Source: a virus. From it: a stretch of 42,594 nucleotides of DNA. The translations under genes and the position numbers were made by a program. Below are positions 1 to 7,174 of this stretch, one piece after another (positions within the stretch are counted from its first letter, which is position 1; each line of letters opens with the position of its first letter). The notes under the pieces were generated by a model. That model made no database searches. It was not told the origin of the DNA and saw only the letters and a program-made list of their open reading frames with translations. Location: positions 1 to 42,594 of the IMG/VR virus record IMGVR_UViG_3300043449_000529; one strand, written 5' to 3'.

Positions 1-94
1 TGTCCTTGACTTGCGCCCACTCCAACCCCCCCATATCGGCAGGGTTGTCAGGCATAGGCATCCGCAGGACGCCGAGTAGCATCACGTCACTCAT
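1..94 (-). CDS. Small conserved-looking phage protein, cut by left edge
   Basis: The ATG at 94 overlaps the TGA of the preceding gene (ATGAGTGA), the same coupling seen along this whole operon. The 31 visible residues begin MSDVMLLGVLRMPMPDNPAD and contain a run of Met/Pro residues; I recognise no domain. The frame is open to base 1. If the window is a circular map and the ends are joined, the frame would run 11 more codons into the right end and stop, giving a 42-residue protein. Function unknown. The start is well supported by coupling; completeness cannot be judged. Confidence 0.5.
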   Translation of the reverse strand, partial: MSDVMLLGVLRMPMPDNPADMGGLEWAQVKD

Positions 95-335
95 CCCCCA
101 TCGTCTCCCCCATCAAGGAAAGCTTCATGCTCTCCAAAAGCCCAATAGTCTCCATGATGCTCGCACCATCGACGTAGTGACTGAGAGACCCATCAGCATT
201 CACCGTCAGCACCACACAGGTGACCATCGGTTTATCCTCAAGCATCGATTGGACCACAGCGACATTGGGGAAAGAGGCCTGATAGACCTCCTCCGTTTCC
301 TCAGGCTCTGGACGTAACTTGGTGACCTTAGCCAT
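87..335 (-). CDS. Hypothetical 82-aa protein
   Basis: The start at 335 (MAKVTKLRPEPEE) was chosen over an upstream in-frame codon because GGAGGAG lies 6-7 bases before it and its ATGGCTAA overlaps the stop of the DUF3310 gene. The protein has an acidic N-terminal stretch, a central region that could form beta strands (VTCVVLTVNADGSLSHYVDG) and a Met/Leu-rich helix at the end. No domain recognised. It is translationally coupled to its neighbours on both sides in the exonuclease end of the replication operon. Expression is likely; function unknown. Confidence 0.6.
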   Translation of the reverse strand: MAKVTKLRPEPEETEEVYQASFPNVAVVQSMLEDKPMVTCVVLTVNADGSLSHYVDGASIMETIGLLESMKLSLMGETMGDE

Positions 336-582
336 CGGACTCCTCCTGACGTTTAGTAGCCGTAGGCTGCGCCTTCTCAGCGAACTCAATCAGCAACTGG
401 AGGGTGTGTGCGGCCTTCCTCAGGTCCTCAACGCCACCCTTGGATTTCCATCTGGAAACATATTTGATGACGGTGTGTTCAGCAGCACCAAGATTGTTGA
501 GCATCGAGTATTCCATCGGCTGAATAGCCATCTTGGTGTAATGGTTGCCCCCGACCTGGGTGTACTTAGCTTCGATAGTCAT
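328..582 (-). CDS. DUF3310 family protein
   Basis: This 84-aa protein has the family signature: GGNHYTKMAIQPMEY near the N-terminus, then TVIKYVSRWKSKGG and DLRKAAHTLQLL. DUF3310 proteins are widespread in phages beside nucleotide-metabolism or replication genes; they are sometimes labelled nucleotide kinases, but I know of no solid biochemical basis. The start at 582 has AAGGGA upstream and lies inside the 3' end of the small membrane-protein gene 566-703. A longer in-frame upstream extension is not protein-like and was dropped. Family assignment is confident, activity is not. Confidence 0.85.
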   Translation of the reverse strand: MTIEAKYTQVGGNHYTKMAIQPMEYSMLNNLGAAEHTVIKYVSRWKSKGGVEDLRKAAHTLQLLIEFAEKAQPTATKRQEESDG

Positions 583-703
583 TGTGTCCCTTGATGATTG
601 AGAGAAGCACACCAACGAGTATCGCCCAGAAGACGATGAAGACGTAGGTCTGTATCTCCTGAGGCGACACATTGTTCCAAAGGGTATCCTTTAGGGCGTC
701 CAT
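566..703 (-). CDS. 45-aa single-span membrane microprotein
   Basis: A short ORF with a near-perfect ribosome site (AGGAGGT, 6 bases before the ATG). The ATG is formed inside the last codons of the exonuclease gene (..ATC TTA TGG..), and the 3' end overlaps the DUF3310 start by 17 bases. The product has a polar N-terminus of about 19 residues, one hydrophobic span (YVFIVFWAILVGVLLSII) and a short charged tail. No family recognised. Overlap plus strong Shine-Dalgarno argue for a real gene. It could be an inner-membrane accessory, for example in exclusion or lysis timing, but nothing shown identifies a role. Confidence 0.65.
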   Translation of the reverse strand: MDALKDTLWNNVSPQEIQTYVFIVFWAILVGVLLSIIKGHNDYRS

Positions 704-1443
704 AAGATGACCTCCTGTTTTCCAGAGTCCCAATCAGTTGCTCTAAGGATGCGAGCTAGTCGTGCTTGAATGAGTGCATCATCGAACGACAGACCCTTGG
801 CCTCATACGTCCTGACAACAGCTTCCCATGCAGCCTTGGTCTCAAAGCCACCCTTGTCCGATTGGAACTGATTGAGCAGTTTCTCGGCTCCAACGGGGCC
901 AACACCGGGACAACCGGGGTAACCGTCAGAGGTATCTCCAGTGAGCGTCTGTTTCATCCAATGGTAATCAGCGTCACCTTCGGACACATAGATCAACTCG
1001 TCCTTGCGCCACAAAGGGGCAGGGACACACAGCATGTCTTTGTCTTGGGATACGATGACGGGATGCTCATAGTCACCATCGGTCGCTAGGATACCAAGGA
1101 CATCATCACCTTCGAGGGTAGGCATGGTGTGCGTGGTGTATTCCTGCGTCACCATCTGGCGAACATCGGACATACACAGGGGTGGACGCTTGCCACTACG
1201 GTTGGCCTTATAGCCAGCGTAAAGGGACTTTCGGAAGGAACCATTGCCAAAGGCGAACACAACGTCACCTACGTCACCAATGGCTTCCTTGACCTTCTTT
1301 ATGGATAACTGAAGGACATCCCACGCCTCAACCTTGTTGCTGGCTAGGATGACATTCTGTTCATCCCACGCTGCCTCATACTCAACGGCGGCACAGGATA
1401 CATACACATACTCGTCACCGTCGATTAGCAGCGTTCTTTGCAC
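691..1443 (-). CDS. 5'-3' exonuclease, T7 gp6-like (FEN superfamily)
   Basis: This 250-aa flap/5' exonuclease would remove RNA primers and degrade host DNA during replication. The metal-binding acidic residues of the family are visible: D8 and D10 (LLIDGDE), E111/D113/D114 (EGDD), D134/D136 (SQDKD) and D170/D173 (TGDTSD), followed by the helix-hairpin-helix PGCPGVGPVGAEKLL. A basic arch region (SFRKSLYAGYKANRSGKR) sits between. Length fits the T7 gp6 class. The start is GTG at 1443 with AAAGGA about 8 bases upstream, which puts the family motif LLIDGD at residues 5-10; it overlaps the zinc-binding gene by 29 bases. Confidence 0.92.
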   Translation of the reverse strand: MQRTLLIDGDEYVYVSCAAVEYEAAWDEQNVILASNKVEAWDVLQLSIKKVKEAIGDVGDVVFAFGNGSFRKSLYAGYKANRSGKRPPLCMSDVRQMVTQEYTTHTMPTLEGDDVLGILATDGDYEHPVIVSQDKDMLCVPAPLWRKDELIYVSEGDADYHWMKQTLTGDTSDGYPGCPGVGPVGAEKLLNQFQSDKGGFETKAAWEAVVRTYEAKGLSFDDALIQARLARILRATDWDSGKQEVILWTP

Positions 1444-1666
1444 GAGGGTTTCCTTTGGTTACGACAGGAGCAGGAGGAGTATCAGCGTCATCAGCACGAC
1501 TATCGCCTGTGCCTCCAGAAACACTAGAAAGAGCGTCATAGGCTTCAGCCTTCTGTTTCATCTTTTCAAAGTCGAGGCACACATCAGGTAACGAACGACC
1601 ACACTTGGTGCATTCGCTCTTGCGACCATCGAAGTGTTCACAGTTATCAACGAGGATGGGTTTCAT
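1415..1666 (-). CDS. Small putative zinc-binding protein (83 aa)
   Basis: The N-terminal part carries a possible metal site, C9-x-H11 ... C19-x2-C22 (CEHFDGRKSECTKC). A short helix (DFEKMKQKAEAYDAL) follows, then a disordered Ser/Asp/Pro/Ala-rich tail ending in basic residues. Small Cys/His proteins like this are common in phage replication operons, but I cannot assign this one. The ATG at 1666 overlaps the TGA of the upstream glutaredoxin-like gene. The metal site is inference from cysteine spacing only. Confidence 0.65.
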   Translation of the reverse strand: MKPILVDNCEHFDGRKSECTKCGRSLPDVCLDFEKMKQKAEAYDALSSVSGGTGDSRADDADTPPAPVVTKGNPRAKNAANRR

Positions 1667-1917
1667 CGGCCTACCTGTAGATACTTGAGGACAGCTTCCT
1701 TGGTTCCAACAATTCGTCCAGCATGGAAAGCCACTGGATGACTATCGCTGATACCTTGGCTGGCGAGGAAAGATCGAACGGTTGAGTAGATGACGAACTC
1801 AGCGGGCTTGATGCCATACTCAATAAGTATCGTGTAGAGGTCTTCGTGTTCAGCAACGCCTTCACCACGAGACAGAATGGCCCAGTGTTGCTTCATGAAC
1901 TCAGTTGGACTGGTCAC
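1663..1917 (-). CDS. Glutaredoxin-fold paralogue lacking the CxxC active site
   Basis: This 84-aa protein aligns along its whole length with the glutaredoxin encoded immediately upstream. Both share the opening W-A-(I/V)-(L/V)-S-R, the middle F-L-(A/S)-S-x-G, the segment P-V-A-F-H-A-G-R-I-V-G versus P-Q-V-F-H-N-G-K-V-V-G, and a closing Y-L. The RDCKFC redox site of the neighbour is replaced by GEGVAEHED, so thiol-disulfide exchange cannot occur there; the cis-proline position is kept. It is best explained as a tandem duplication. The start is GTG at 1917 with AGGAG 6 bases upstream; it overlaps the glutaredoxin 3' end by 17 bases. Role unknown; a structural or regulatory partner is possible. 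Confidence 0.75.
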   Translation of the reverse strand: MTSPTEFMKQHWAILSRGEGVAEHEDLYTILIEYGIKPAEFVIYSTVRSFLASQGISDSHPVAFHAGRIVGTKEAVLKYLQVGR

Positions 1918-2155
1918 GGTCTACTCCTATAAGTCTGAGGTATCGCTGGGTGTCCGTGAATCCACCAACGACCTTGCCGTTGTGGAAGACCTGAGGGACG
2001 GTGGTAAAACCAGCGGAGGACAGGAAGTCACCAAGGTCTGGTGAGTGTCTGATGTCGAAGGGTTCATAGTCGATGTTGTAGTCATGTAATAGGAGCATCA
2101 CATCAGCGCAGAACTTACAGTCGCGTCTGCTAACGACAGCCCACTTATCGGCCAT
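1901..2155 (-). CDS. Glutaredoxin
   Basis: An 84-aa dithiol glutaredoxin with active site C-K-F-C (residues 16-19), the cis-Pro motif TVPQVF and the glutathione-binding G-G-F near the C-terminus (KVVGGFTDTQRYL). Length is normal for small phage and bacterial glutaredoxins. Glutaredoxins can reduce ribonucleotide reductase; this genome encodes a class II RNR whose two C-terminal cysteines need such a reductant, so a role in dNTP supply is likely. The ATG at 2155 overlaps the stop of the 24-aa membrane peptide (TATGGCCGATAA). It is followed by a CxxC-less paralogue. Confidence 0.92.
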   Translation of the reverse strand: MADKWAVVSRRDCKFCADVMLLLHDYNIDYEPFDIRHSPDLGDFLSSAGFTTVPQVFHNGKVVGGFTDTQRYLRLIGVDRDQSN

Positions 2156-2219
2156 AGAGCCACCATATGAATGCGATTGAGAAGTAGAGGAGAAGGACGA
2201 GAACAGCCCAGTCCATCAT
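2145..2219 (-). CDS. 24-aa transmembrane micropeptide
   Basis: The peptide is almost entirely one hydrophobic segment (WAVLVLLLYFSIAFIWWLYG) after MMD, ending in Arg. Its ATGATG start overlaps the TGA of the tiny lipoprotein gene and its stop overlaps the ATG of glutaredoxin, so it fills the space between two genes without any gap. That tight fit, rather than homology, is the evidence. Such short hydrophobic peptides can be exclusion or lysis factors, or non-functional coupling spacers. Function unknown. Confidence 0.5.
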   Translation of the reverse strand: MMDWAVLVLLLYFSIAFIWWLYGR

Positions 2220-2314
2220 CGGCACAGCCCGTCCATACAGGAGTGATACAAGGTGGTGGCTGCGGAACAGGCTGAGAGGCTGAGGAGGGCTAGTGAGAGG
2301 ATGATGTGTCGCAT
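2216..2314 (-). CDS. 32-aa lipoprotein micropeptide
   Basis: It begins MRHIILSLALLSLSAC, a textbook signal peptide ending in a lipobox (L-S-A-C), so the mature product would be a lipid-anchored peptide of only 17 residues with two further cysteines. The start lies inside the 3' end of thyX in another frame, with GGAG 6 bases before the ATG; the stop overlaps the next start. A second in-frame ATG four codons upstream is possible. It looks like a minimal outer-membrane lipopeptide and could work with the adjacent 24-aa membrane peptide, but that is inference. Confidence 0.55.
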   Translation of the reverse strand: MRHIILSLALLSLSACSAATTLYHSCMDGLCR

Positions 2315-3009
2315 AATGCGCTCCATGAGACAGGGAATAGGGGTTGCAACAGTTCGCCAATCTGGAGGGCGATCTGTTTCGTTTCGTGCTGGGCGTGGTC
2401 TGAGGTTCGCTGTTGGTAGACTCTGGCGAATGCCGCTATCGAGCCTGACCAAATCCACTCGGTATATATAGACTGAGGGAGAACCATGCGGGCCTGTTCG
2501 GGACAGACACCAACTTTGAGAAGAGAGTTATAGAGGATTAGAGTGCGTTCACGGTGCTCTGTTTCTAGCTCTGAGAGACTGTAGTCATCCCAAGAGCCGT
2601 AGTTGTTCACCGAGTCGCAGTAGAACGCATGTAGTTTTGATAGATTGACGGGTTCCTCTGTCGATCCCTGCTTCTTGTCCTCAGCCCGCTTACGCCACAC
2701 TTCAGGAACATAGAACTCAGGTTCACTATCGACATACCGCCGACTAACCTCATTCTCAGTCAGTCCAACCTTGTGTTTGAACAACTGGCTCCTGACGAAC
2801 AACGGAGCCTTAATGCGGAACTTGGCGTAACAGTGAGAGAACGGGGTCCAGTGGTGATGCTTGGCGAGGTATGAGATGAGCTTGGTGTCACGTTCAGACA
2901 ACACACCGGGAAATGTAGACTCCCAATCACTCTCCTTATCGAATGACACCCGTGCTGCATTGACCACATCGAGGTCTGAACCCATGTGATCTAGGAGTTC
3001 AACCTTCAT
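2290..3009 (-). CDS. thyX: FAD-dependent thymidylate synthase ThyX
   Basis: ThyX makes dTMP from dUMP using methylene-tetrahydrofolate, FAD and NADPH. The 239-aa product carries a ThyX motif in variant form, KHKVGLTENEVSRRY, instead of the classic RHR-x7-S; it is followed by SEPEFYVPEVWR and a conserved C-terminal block (EQARMVLPQSIYTEWIW). The ATG at 3009 has GGAGGAAG in front and overlaps the stop of the 62-aa gene. With class II RNR, glutaredoxin and the MazG-like protein it forms a nucleotide-synthesis set. The KHK variant is, as I recall, common in phage ThyX proteins. Confidence 0.93.
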   Translation of the reverse strand: MKVELLDHMGSDLDVVNAARVSFDKESDWESTFPGVLSERDTKLISYLAKHHHWTPFSHCYAKFRIKAPLFVRSQLFKHKVGLTENEVSRRYVDSEPEFYVPEVWRKRAEDKKQGSTEEPVNLSKLHAFYCDSVNNYGSWDDYSLSELETEHRERTLILYNSLLKVGVCPEQARMVLPQSIYTEWIWSGSIAAFARVYQQRTSDHAQHETKQIALQIGELLQPLFPVSWSALCDTSSSH

Positions 3010-3194
3010 TCTTCCTCCAGTGTTATAACAACTGTCATGATGTCATCTGCCTTCTTATGGAAAGCCACACGCCTCGCAGCAGCCCTGTAGCGAAACAGTT
3101 CTGCCTTATCGAAATCGACAAGCATTCGGTGCATGTGGCGAGGCCCAATGAACTTGTCACCAACACGAACAACGAACGCCTTACGACTCTTCAT
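3006..3194 (-). CDS. Hypothetical basic 62-aa protein
   Basis: A small, strongly basic protein (MKSRKAFVVRVGDKF..., then AELFRYRAAARRVAFHKK) ending in an acidic tail. The first half looks like a short beta hairpin, followed by a helix. No family recognised. It starts inside the end of the upstream gene, with GAGG a few bases before, and its ATGA overlaps the thyX start. Its place between polymerase and thyX and its charge make nucleic-acid binding conceivable, but unsupported. Confidence 0.55.
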   Translation of the reverse strand: MKSRKAFVVRVGDKFIGPRHMHRMLVDFDKAELFRYRAAARRVAFHKKADDIMTVVITLEEE

Positions 3195-3453
3195 CAGCCG
3201 CCTCGTGTTCTACCGGCGCATCGGCCCACTCATCGTCAGTGAGTTCAACACCACGCTTCTCAAGCCACGTAAGACCCTTGACCGTAGGTCTCCATTCGCC
3301 ACTGAAGATGTCCTGATGAACCTTGGTGCTGATGAGACCCATCGAAGCAGCCATTGCGACGTAGGTGGCATACTGCCTTGCGAAATCCGATTGGACTGCG
3401 AAGGAGCGTTTGTATGCTTCAAGGATGATGTCGTAGAGCTTGTTGTGTATCAA
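3181..3453 (-). CDS. Hypothetical 90-aa protein
   Basis: I place the start at a TTG (3453) because GGAGGAC lies 7 bases upstream and the TTG overlaps the TGA of the HNH gene (CATTGA). A longer reading from GTG at 3480 has no ribosome site. The protein is mostly helical (LYDIILEAYKRSFAVQSDFARQYATYVAMAASMG) with a compact middle (WRPTVKGLTWLEKRG) resembling the end of a winged-helix or 'restart' domain in many small phage proteins, and an acidic tail. Function unknown. Confidence 0.55.
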   Translation of the reverse strand: MIHNKLYDIILEAYKRSFAVQSDFARQYATYVAMAASMGLISTKVHQDIFSGEWRPTVKGLTWLEKRGVELTDDEWADAPVEHEAADEES

Positions 3454-3860
3454 TGTGTGTCCTCCGTGAGATGGCTCCACACAACCCCTCTCTTAATTCG
3501 AGAGATAAGAGAGCGGTCAACGCCAAAGTCGTCAGCAATCTCCTGCTGAGTTGCTTTTGGAATACGCTGAACGATTTCGCGAACCTGTTCACACGAAAGC
3601 TTCTGGCCTGTGACGCGACCCTTTCGAGCCATGTCAACAGCATTGTCCTTCTTCGTTCCAAGAAACAGGTGTTCTGGGTTTACACAGGCCCTGTTGTCAC
3701 ACTTGTGCAAGACACACAGGCCTTCTGGAATAGGACCAAATGCTTCTGCGTATGCTTGACGATGTGCAAGCACAGTTTTTTTATCCACGTAGTCCCACAC
3801 CTCACCATAACCAACGGTGTTCACTCGTGCTGTTGTGTTTATACAGTCGTCCTTAGACAT
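3450..3860 (-). CDS. Free-standing HNH homing endonuclease
   Basis: A 136-aa HNH nuclease. The core is HRQAYAEAFGPIP then CVLHKCDNRACVNPEHLFLGT, with the first His of the HNH fold in VLHKCD, two zinc-type cysteines and the N-P-E-H motif. The C-terminal half has a helix-turn-helix for target recognition (TQQEIADDFGVDRSLISRIKRG). This architecture is typical of HNH_3-type intron or free-standing homing enzymes. It sits directly behind the DNA polymerase gene and overlaps it by 8 bases, a classic position for an intronless homing gene. It probably propagates itself into related phages at the polymerase locus rather than serving replication. Confidence 0.88.
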   Translation of the reverse strand: MSKDDCINTTARVNTVGYGEVWDYVDKKTVLAHRQAYAEAFGPIPEGLCVLHKCDNRACVNPEHLFLGTKKDNAVDMARKGRVTGQKLSCEQVREIVQRIPKATQQEIADDFGVDRSLISRIKRGVVWSHLTEDTH

Positions 3861-5622
3861 CGGCCCACGTATCTCCTATGTGATGTTCGGCAGAGAGAGG
3901 AACCATGAAGCCAAAAGGTTCACCTGAGGCTTCCGCCGATTTCTCCAATACAGTGCCCACAGTTCCTTCAAGTCCTTCACGACAAGCGACGTAGATTGCA
4001 TCGTGTATCCATCCATAGATTACGAAATCACAGTCGTGACCATGTGTGTACCCAATGGCACACATCTGGTCATAAAAAGAGACGATCCATTGTTTACACA
4101 GGATGGCTCCACATGCCTGTAGCAGCATGTTTAGTGCGGAGTGCTCTGATCGAATGTAGAGCCTTCGACCATCTAGACCCTTTAGCCAGCCCTTGCCTAA
4201 ACTTTGTTTGATTAGGTCCATGAGCTTCTTGTAAGCAGGAAGAGATGTGATGAAGCGTTGTTTCATCTTCACGCCATCCTTCTCACCACGACCAGTGATA
4301 GTTCCTAGCTTTCGAGCAGAGGCACCATACAAAGTTGCATAGATGAACCGCTTTGCTTCATCTCGTGTATCAAGACCCGCGAGCTTCTGATTGTGTGTAT
4401 GAACATCACCCTCAGTCACGACTTTCGCGTATTCTCCTTTGTCGAACCTGTGGAGGTAATGGGCGAACGCTCGAAGCTCCAATGCCGCCATGTCAGCACC
4501 CACGAGCTTCCATCCTTCTGGAACACGGAAACAAGCACGACAGTCTTTACCGTATGGCGCACGGTTGGATGGTACTTGGCTAACATTTGGAGTTCGATGC
4601 GTTGCCCGTCCGGTGACTGTCCCACATGGATTGATGGTTCCGTGGATACGCCCGTCTGCTTCAACCAAACGGAGCCATCCGCTATCTCCATCCCCAACTT
4701 GACCAAGCCGCTTCTGGACAAGGAGATACTGGACCAAGAGGGATGCTTCGGGGAGTTCAACTCGTGCCAAGACACTTTCGTCCAGCTTTGCTCGTCCAGA
4801 CTCGGTGAACTCTTGGGGTTCCCACCCCGCTTCCCTGAGCTTCTTTTCGATGTGGACTCGGGAGCCGGGGTTGAAGACAACGGTCTTGTACTTTTCAACT
4901 GGAACCCCCTTGGTGTAACCCAGTCTCTTGTTGTCCCTCTTGGGGATCAACACCTTGTCCAACTCCTGCCACTGGCCGTATTTCTCGACCAAGGCCTTCT
5001 CCAGTTCGTCCCTCCGTTTCACCAAGGCTGTGTAGAGGGTCGTCGCCTTGTCCTTGTCGAAGGTCCATCCCTCGGCCCACATCAGGTGACATACTTCCGC
5101 CACCCGATGCTCTAGGTCTAAAGGGACAGGGGGATACTCCCAAGGCTTGAGGTGATTCAGCAGTCGAAATGTGACGCGGACATCCTGTTCACAGTAGTCC
5201 TGCATCTCTTGGGTCCATGTGTCCCAAGGCCCCTCAAAGTCACCTTTGTATTCCCCAAGTCTCATGCCCCACGCCCTCAGGCTGTGGGAACCTATGAGCT
5301 TCGGAGGAAACTCTACTCGTCGTCTGTCTTCTTCAGCAACATTCGGACGGAGTAGGCGAGCAACAACAAGGGTATCAACAAGACGAGAGCCGGGGCGACG
5401 GTGCCAGCCAAAGAGCTTTTTGAGTAGTGGGATGTCGTAGGTTGTGCCGTTGTGTGCAACAATGGTGTCTGCTTGGTAAAGTTCATCAAGTCCTTTCTCA
5501 ATGTCGTCAGGACCGTAGGACCATGTGTCTCCGGTGTCAGCATCTAGTATCGCTATGCAGTGGACCTTGGTTGCTTCCTTAAGCAAACCATCGGCCTCAA
5601 GGTCAAAGATCAAGGAACTCAT
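3853..5622 (-). CDS. Family A DNA polymerase, T7-like, with 3'-5' exonuclease
   Basis: Replicative polymerase of 589 aa (T7 gp5 is 704). The proofreading domain is intact: D7 and E9 (DLEADG), D63 (YDIPLL), Y143/D147 (YCEQD). Polymerase motifs: A with D377 (DMAALELRAFAHYL), B with R420, K424 and Y428 (RDEAKRFIYATLYGA), C with H540/D541 (IHDAIYV). Tyrosine occupies the position equivalent to E. coli Pol I Phe762. The protein is about 115 residues shorter than T7 gp5, so an altered processivity-factor (thioredoxin-binding) insertion is likely. ATG at 5622 with GGGAGA upstream; overlaps the primase-helicase gene by 20 bases. Confidence 0.96.
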   Translation of the reverse strand: MSSLIFDLEADGLLKEATKVHCIAILDADTGDTWSYGPDDIEKGLDELYQADTIVAHNGTTYDIPLLKKLFGWHRRPGSRLVDTLVVARLLRPNVAEEDRRRVEFPPKLIGSHSLRAWGMRLGEYKGDFEGPWDTWTQEMQDYCEQDVRVTFRLLNHLKPWEYPPVPLDLEHRVAEVCHLMWAEGWTFDKDKATTLYTALVKRRDELEKALVEKYGQWQELDKVLIPKRDNKRLGYTKGVPVEKYKTVVFNPGSRVHIEKKLREAGWEPQEFTESGRAKLDESVLARVELPEASLLVQYLLVQKRLGQVGDGDSGWLRLVEADGRIHGTINPCGTVTGRATHRTPNVSQVPSNRAPYGKDCRACFRVPEGWKLVGADMAALELRAFAHYLHRFDKGEYAKVVTEGDVHTHNQKLAGLDTRDEAKRFIYATLYGASARKLGTITGRGEKDGVKMKQRFITSLPAYKKLMDLIKQSLGKGWLKGLDGRRLYIRSEHSALNMLLQACGAILCKQWIVSFYDQMCAIGYTHGHDCDFVIYGWIHDAIYVACREGLEGTVGTVLEKSAEASGEPFGFMVPLSAEHHIGDTWADV

Positions 5623-7171
5623 TCAGTCTCCCGGTTGTGTCATCAAAGAGTAAATCCCCAGCCTCACCAGTGTCTCCAGTAAATCTGTTCTTCAGAACCC
5701 GCATAGACATTCTGTCCTTGTTCTCCTTGTCCTGCTGATTGCGCTCAAGACCGACAACGATATCGGAAAGTTGAGCAATGGCATGTGATCCACGAAGTTG
5801 ACCTAGGGAAACCTGTGCTCCTTCTTCGTGTCCTTTGCCCTCAGGACGACGAAGGTGAGAGACGATTATCAAGCCAATGCCGGTCTCCTGAACCAGCGTC
5901 CGAAGCAGCGTCATTGTTCGATCAATAAGTTTCCGTTCATCGTTCCCCTCTAAGCCAGATACAACAATGCTGAGATGGTCCACGACGACATAGGTGCAAC
6001 CTAAAGCCTTCGCCATGTAACGAACACGGTTGAGGAGGTTATCGATCTCAGTCGATCCAAAGTGGTCGTAGAGATACAGGCGTCCACATCCGACAGTCTG
6101 TGTGAAAGCCTTTCGCAGATCGTCCTCTGAGACATCCCCCCGCTTCACATCTATGCGACGGTTCATGGCGAGGCCCATGAGAGTAAAGGCGGTCTTCTGT
6201 GTGCTTTCCTCAAGCATCAGCATACCTACCGTCTCCCCCATGTTAAGGAGGCTGTAGGCAATCTCTCGGACAAAGGTTGTCTTACCGATACCTGACCCCG
6301 CTGTTACAGTCACCAACTCACCACGGCGTATACCGAGAGTTTTCTCATTGAGTGTCTGCCAAGGATAAGGAACGCTCTCCGCTTCCTTGGTGTTCAGCAG
6401 TTCCGACCAGAGTTCCTCACCGGACACAATGCCATCCGGTCTCCATGCAACAGCATTCCAAAAGGCAGAGACGATAGGAGCAGCGCCATCATTAACCAGA
6501 ACATCATTGGCGTCCTTTCGATCAAGCCGCATGATAAACACACGGCCAATAGGGAGCATCTCGGCAACCTTCTGTGCTGCCTGTTGACCGGGGTCATCCA
6601 TGTCGAAACACAGGACAATCCGTTCAAACTGACACAGCCAGTCGTAAGCCTTCTTGATTGCTTTAGGTGCCGATTGAGCACCATCGGGTAGGGAGACCAC
6701 GGGCCATTTGCAATCGAAGCACTGGGCTACCGATAGTGCGTCGATCTCACCTTCGGTCAGGACGACTGACTTGGTGCCACCCCAGATGTGTTGTCCAAAG
6801 AGTGCTTCAGCTTGCTCTCGGTCTCCACGCCATGAGAACTTCTTTCCGGCGCTTCTGATCTTTTGAGCAACTGGTCGTCCCTTGTCGTCTGTGAAGGAGG
6901 CGATGTGGATGGGCTTACCGTTGTCGTCTTCTCCGACTTGATATCCGAATTTGCGACAGGTTTCTTCTCGGATACCCCTTTTAGGCAATCCCATGTATCT
7001 GCCGGTAAGCAAGCCAGATACTTTAGGTGTGTCATCCACGGCATGTGTCTCCCCATCGGGGCCTTCATACGTCAGGCACACAAAGCACCACGACGAACCA
7101 TCCTCATAGACACCGCGTCCATCAGAGGAGCCGCAGTTGCTACATGCGACATGACGTATGAATGCGCCCAT
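5603..7171 (-). CDS. Primase-helicase, T7 gp4-like
   Basis: A bifunctional replication protein of 522 aa (T7 gp4A is 566). The N-terminal zinc-binding domain has C10, C13, C29 and C32. The TOPRIM primase domain has the acidic motif VVLTEGEIDAL (E140) and FDMDDPG (189-195). The hexameric helicase domain has Walker A GSGIGKTT (292-299), H1a MLMLEES (318-323), Walker B VVVDHL (D398), H3 IVSHLRR and the LRGSHAIAQLSD segment of the DnaB/gp4 family. It starts 3 bases after the 204-aa gene, with AAGGTG upstream. No internal short form was sought beyond the first Met. Confidence 0.96.
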   Translation of the reverse strand: MGAFIRHVACSNCGSSDGRGVYEDGSSWCFVCLTYEGPDGETHAVDDTPKVSGLLTGRYMGLPKRGIREETCRKFGYQVGEDDNGKPIHIASFTDDKGRPVAQKIRSAGKKFSWRGDREQAEALFGQHIWGGTKSVVLTEGEIDALSVAQCFDCKWPVVSLPDGAQSAPKAIKKAYDWLCQFERIVLCFDMDDPGQQAAQKVAEMLPIGRVFIMRLDRKDANDVLVNDGAAPIVSAFWNAVAWRPDGIVSGEELWSELLNTKEAESVPYPWQTLNEKTLGIRRGELVTVTAGSGIGKTTFVREIAYSLLNMGETVGMLMLEESTQKTAFTLMGLAMNRRIDVKRGDVSEDDLRKAFTQTVGCGRLYLYDHFGSTEIDNLLNRVRYMAKALGCTYVVVDHLSIVVSGLEGNDERKLIDRTMTLLRTLVQETGIGLIIVSHLRRPEGKGHEEGAQVSLGQLRGSHAIAQLSDIVVGLERNQQDKENKDRMSMRVLKNRFTGDTGEAGDLLFDDTTGRLNEFLDL

Positions 7172-7174
7172 GTG

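Noticed and set aside
4393-5115. 240-aa plus-strand ORF within the DNA polymerase gene
   Set aside because: Antisense shadow of the catalytic and thumb regions; Cys/Phe/Leu-rich with no domain.
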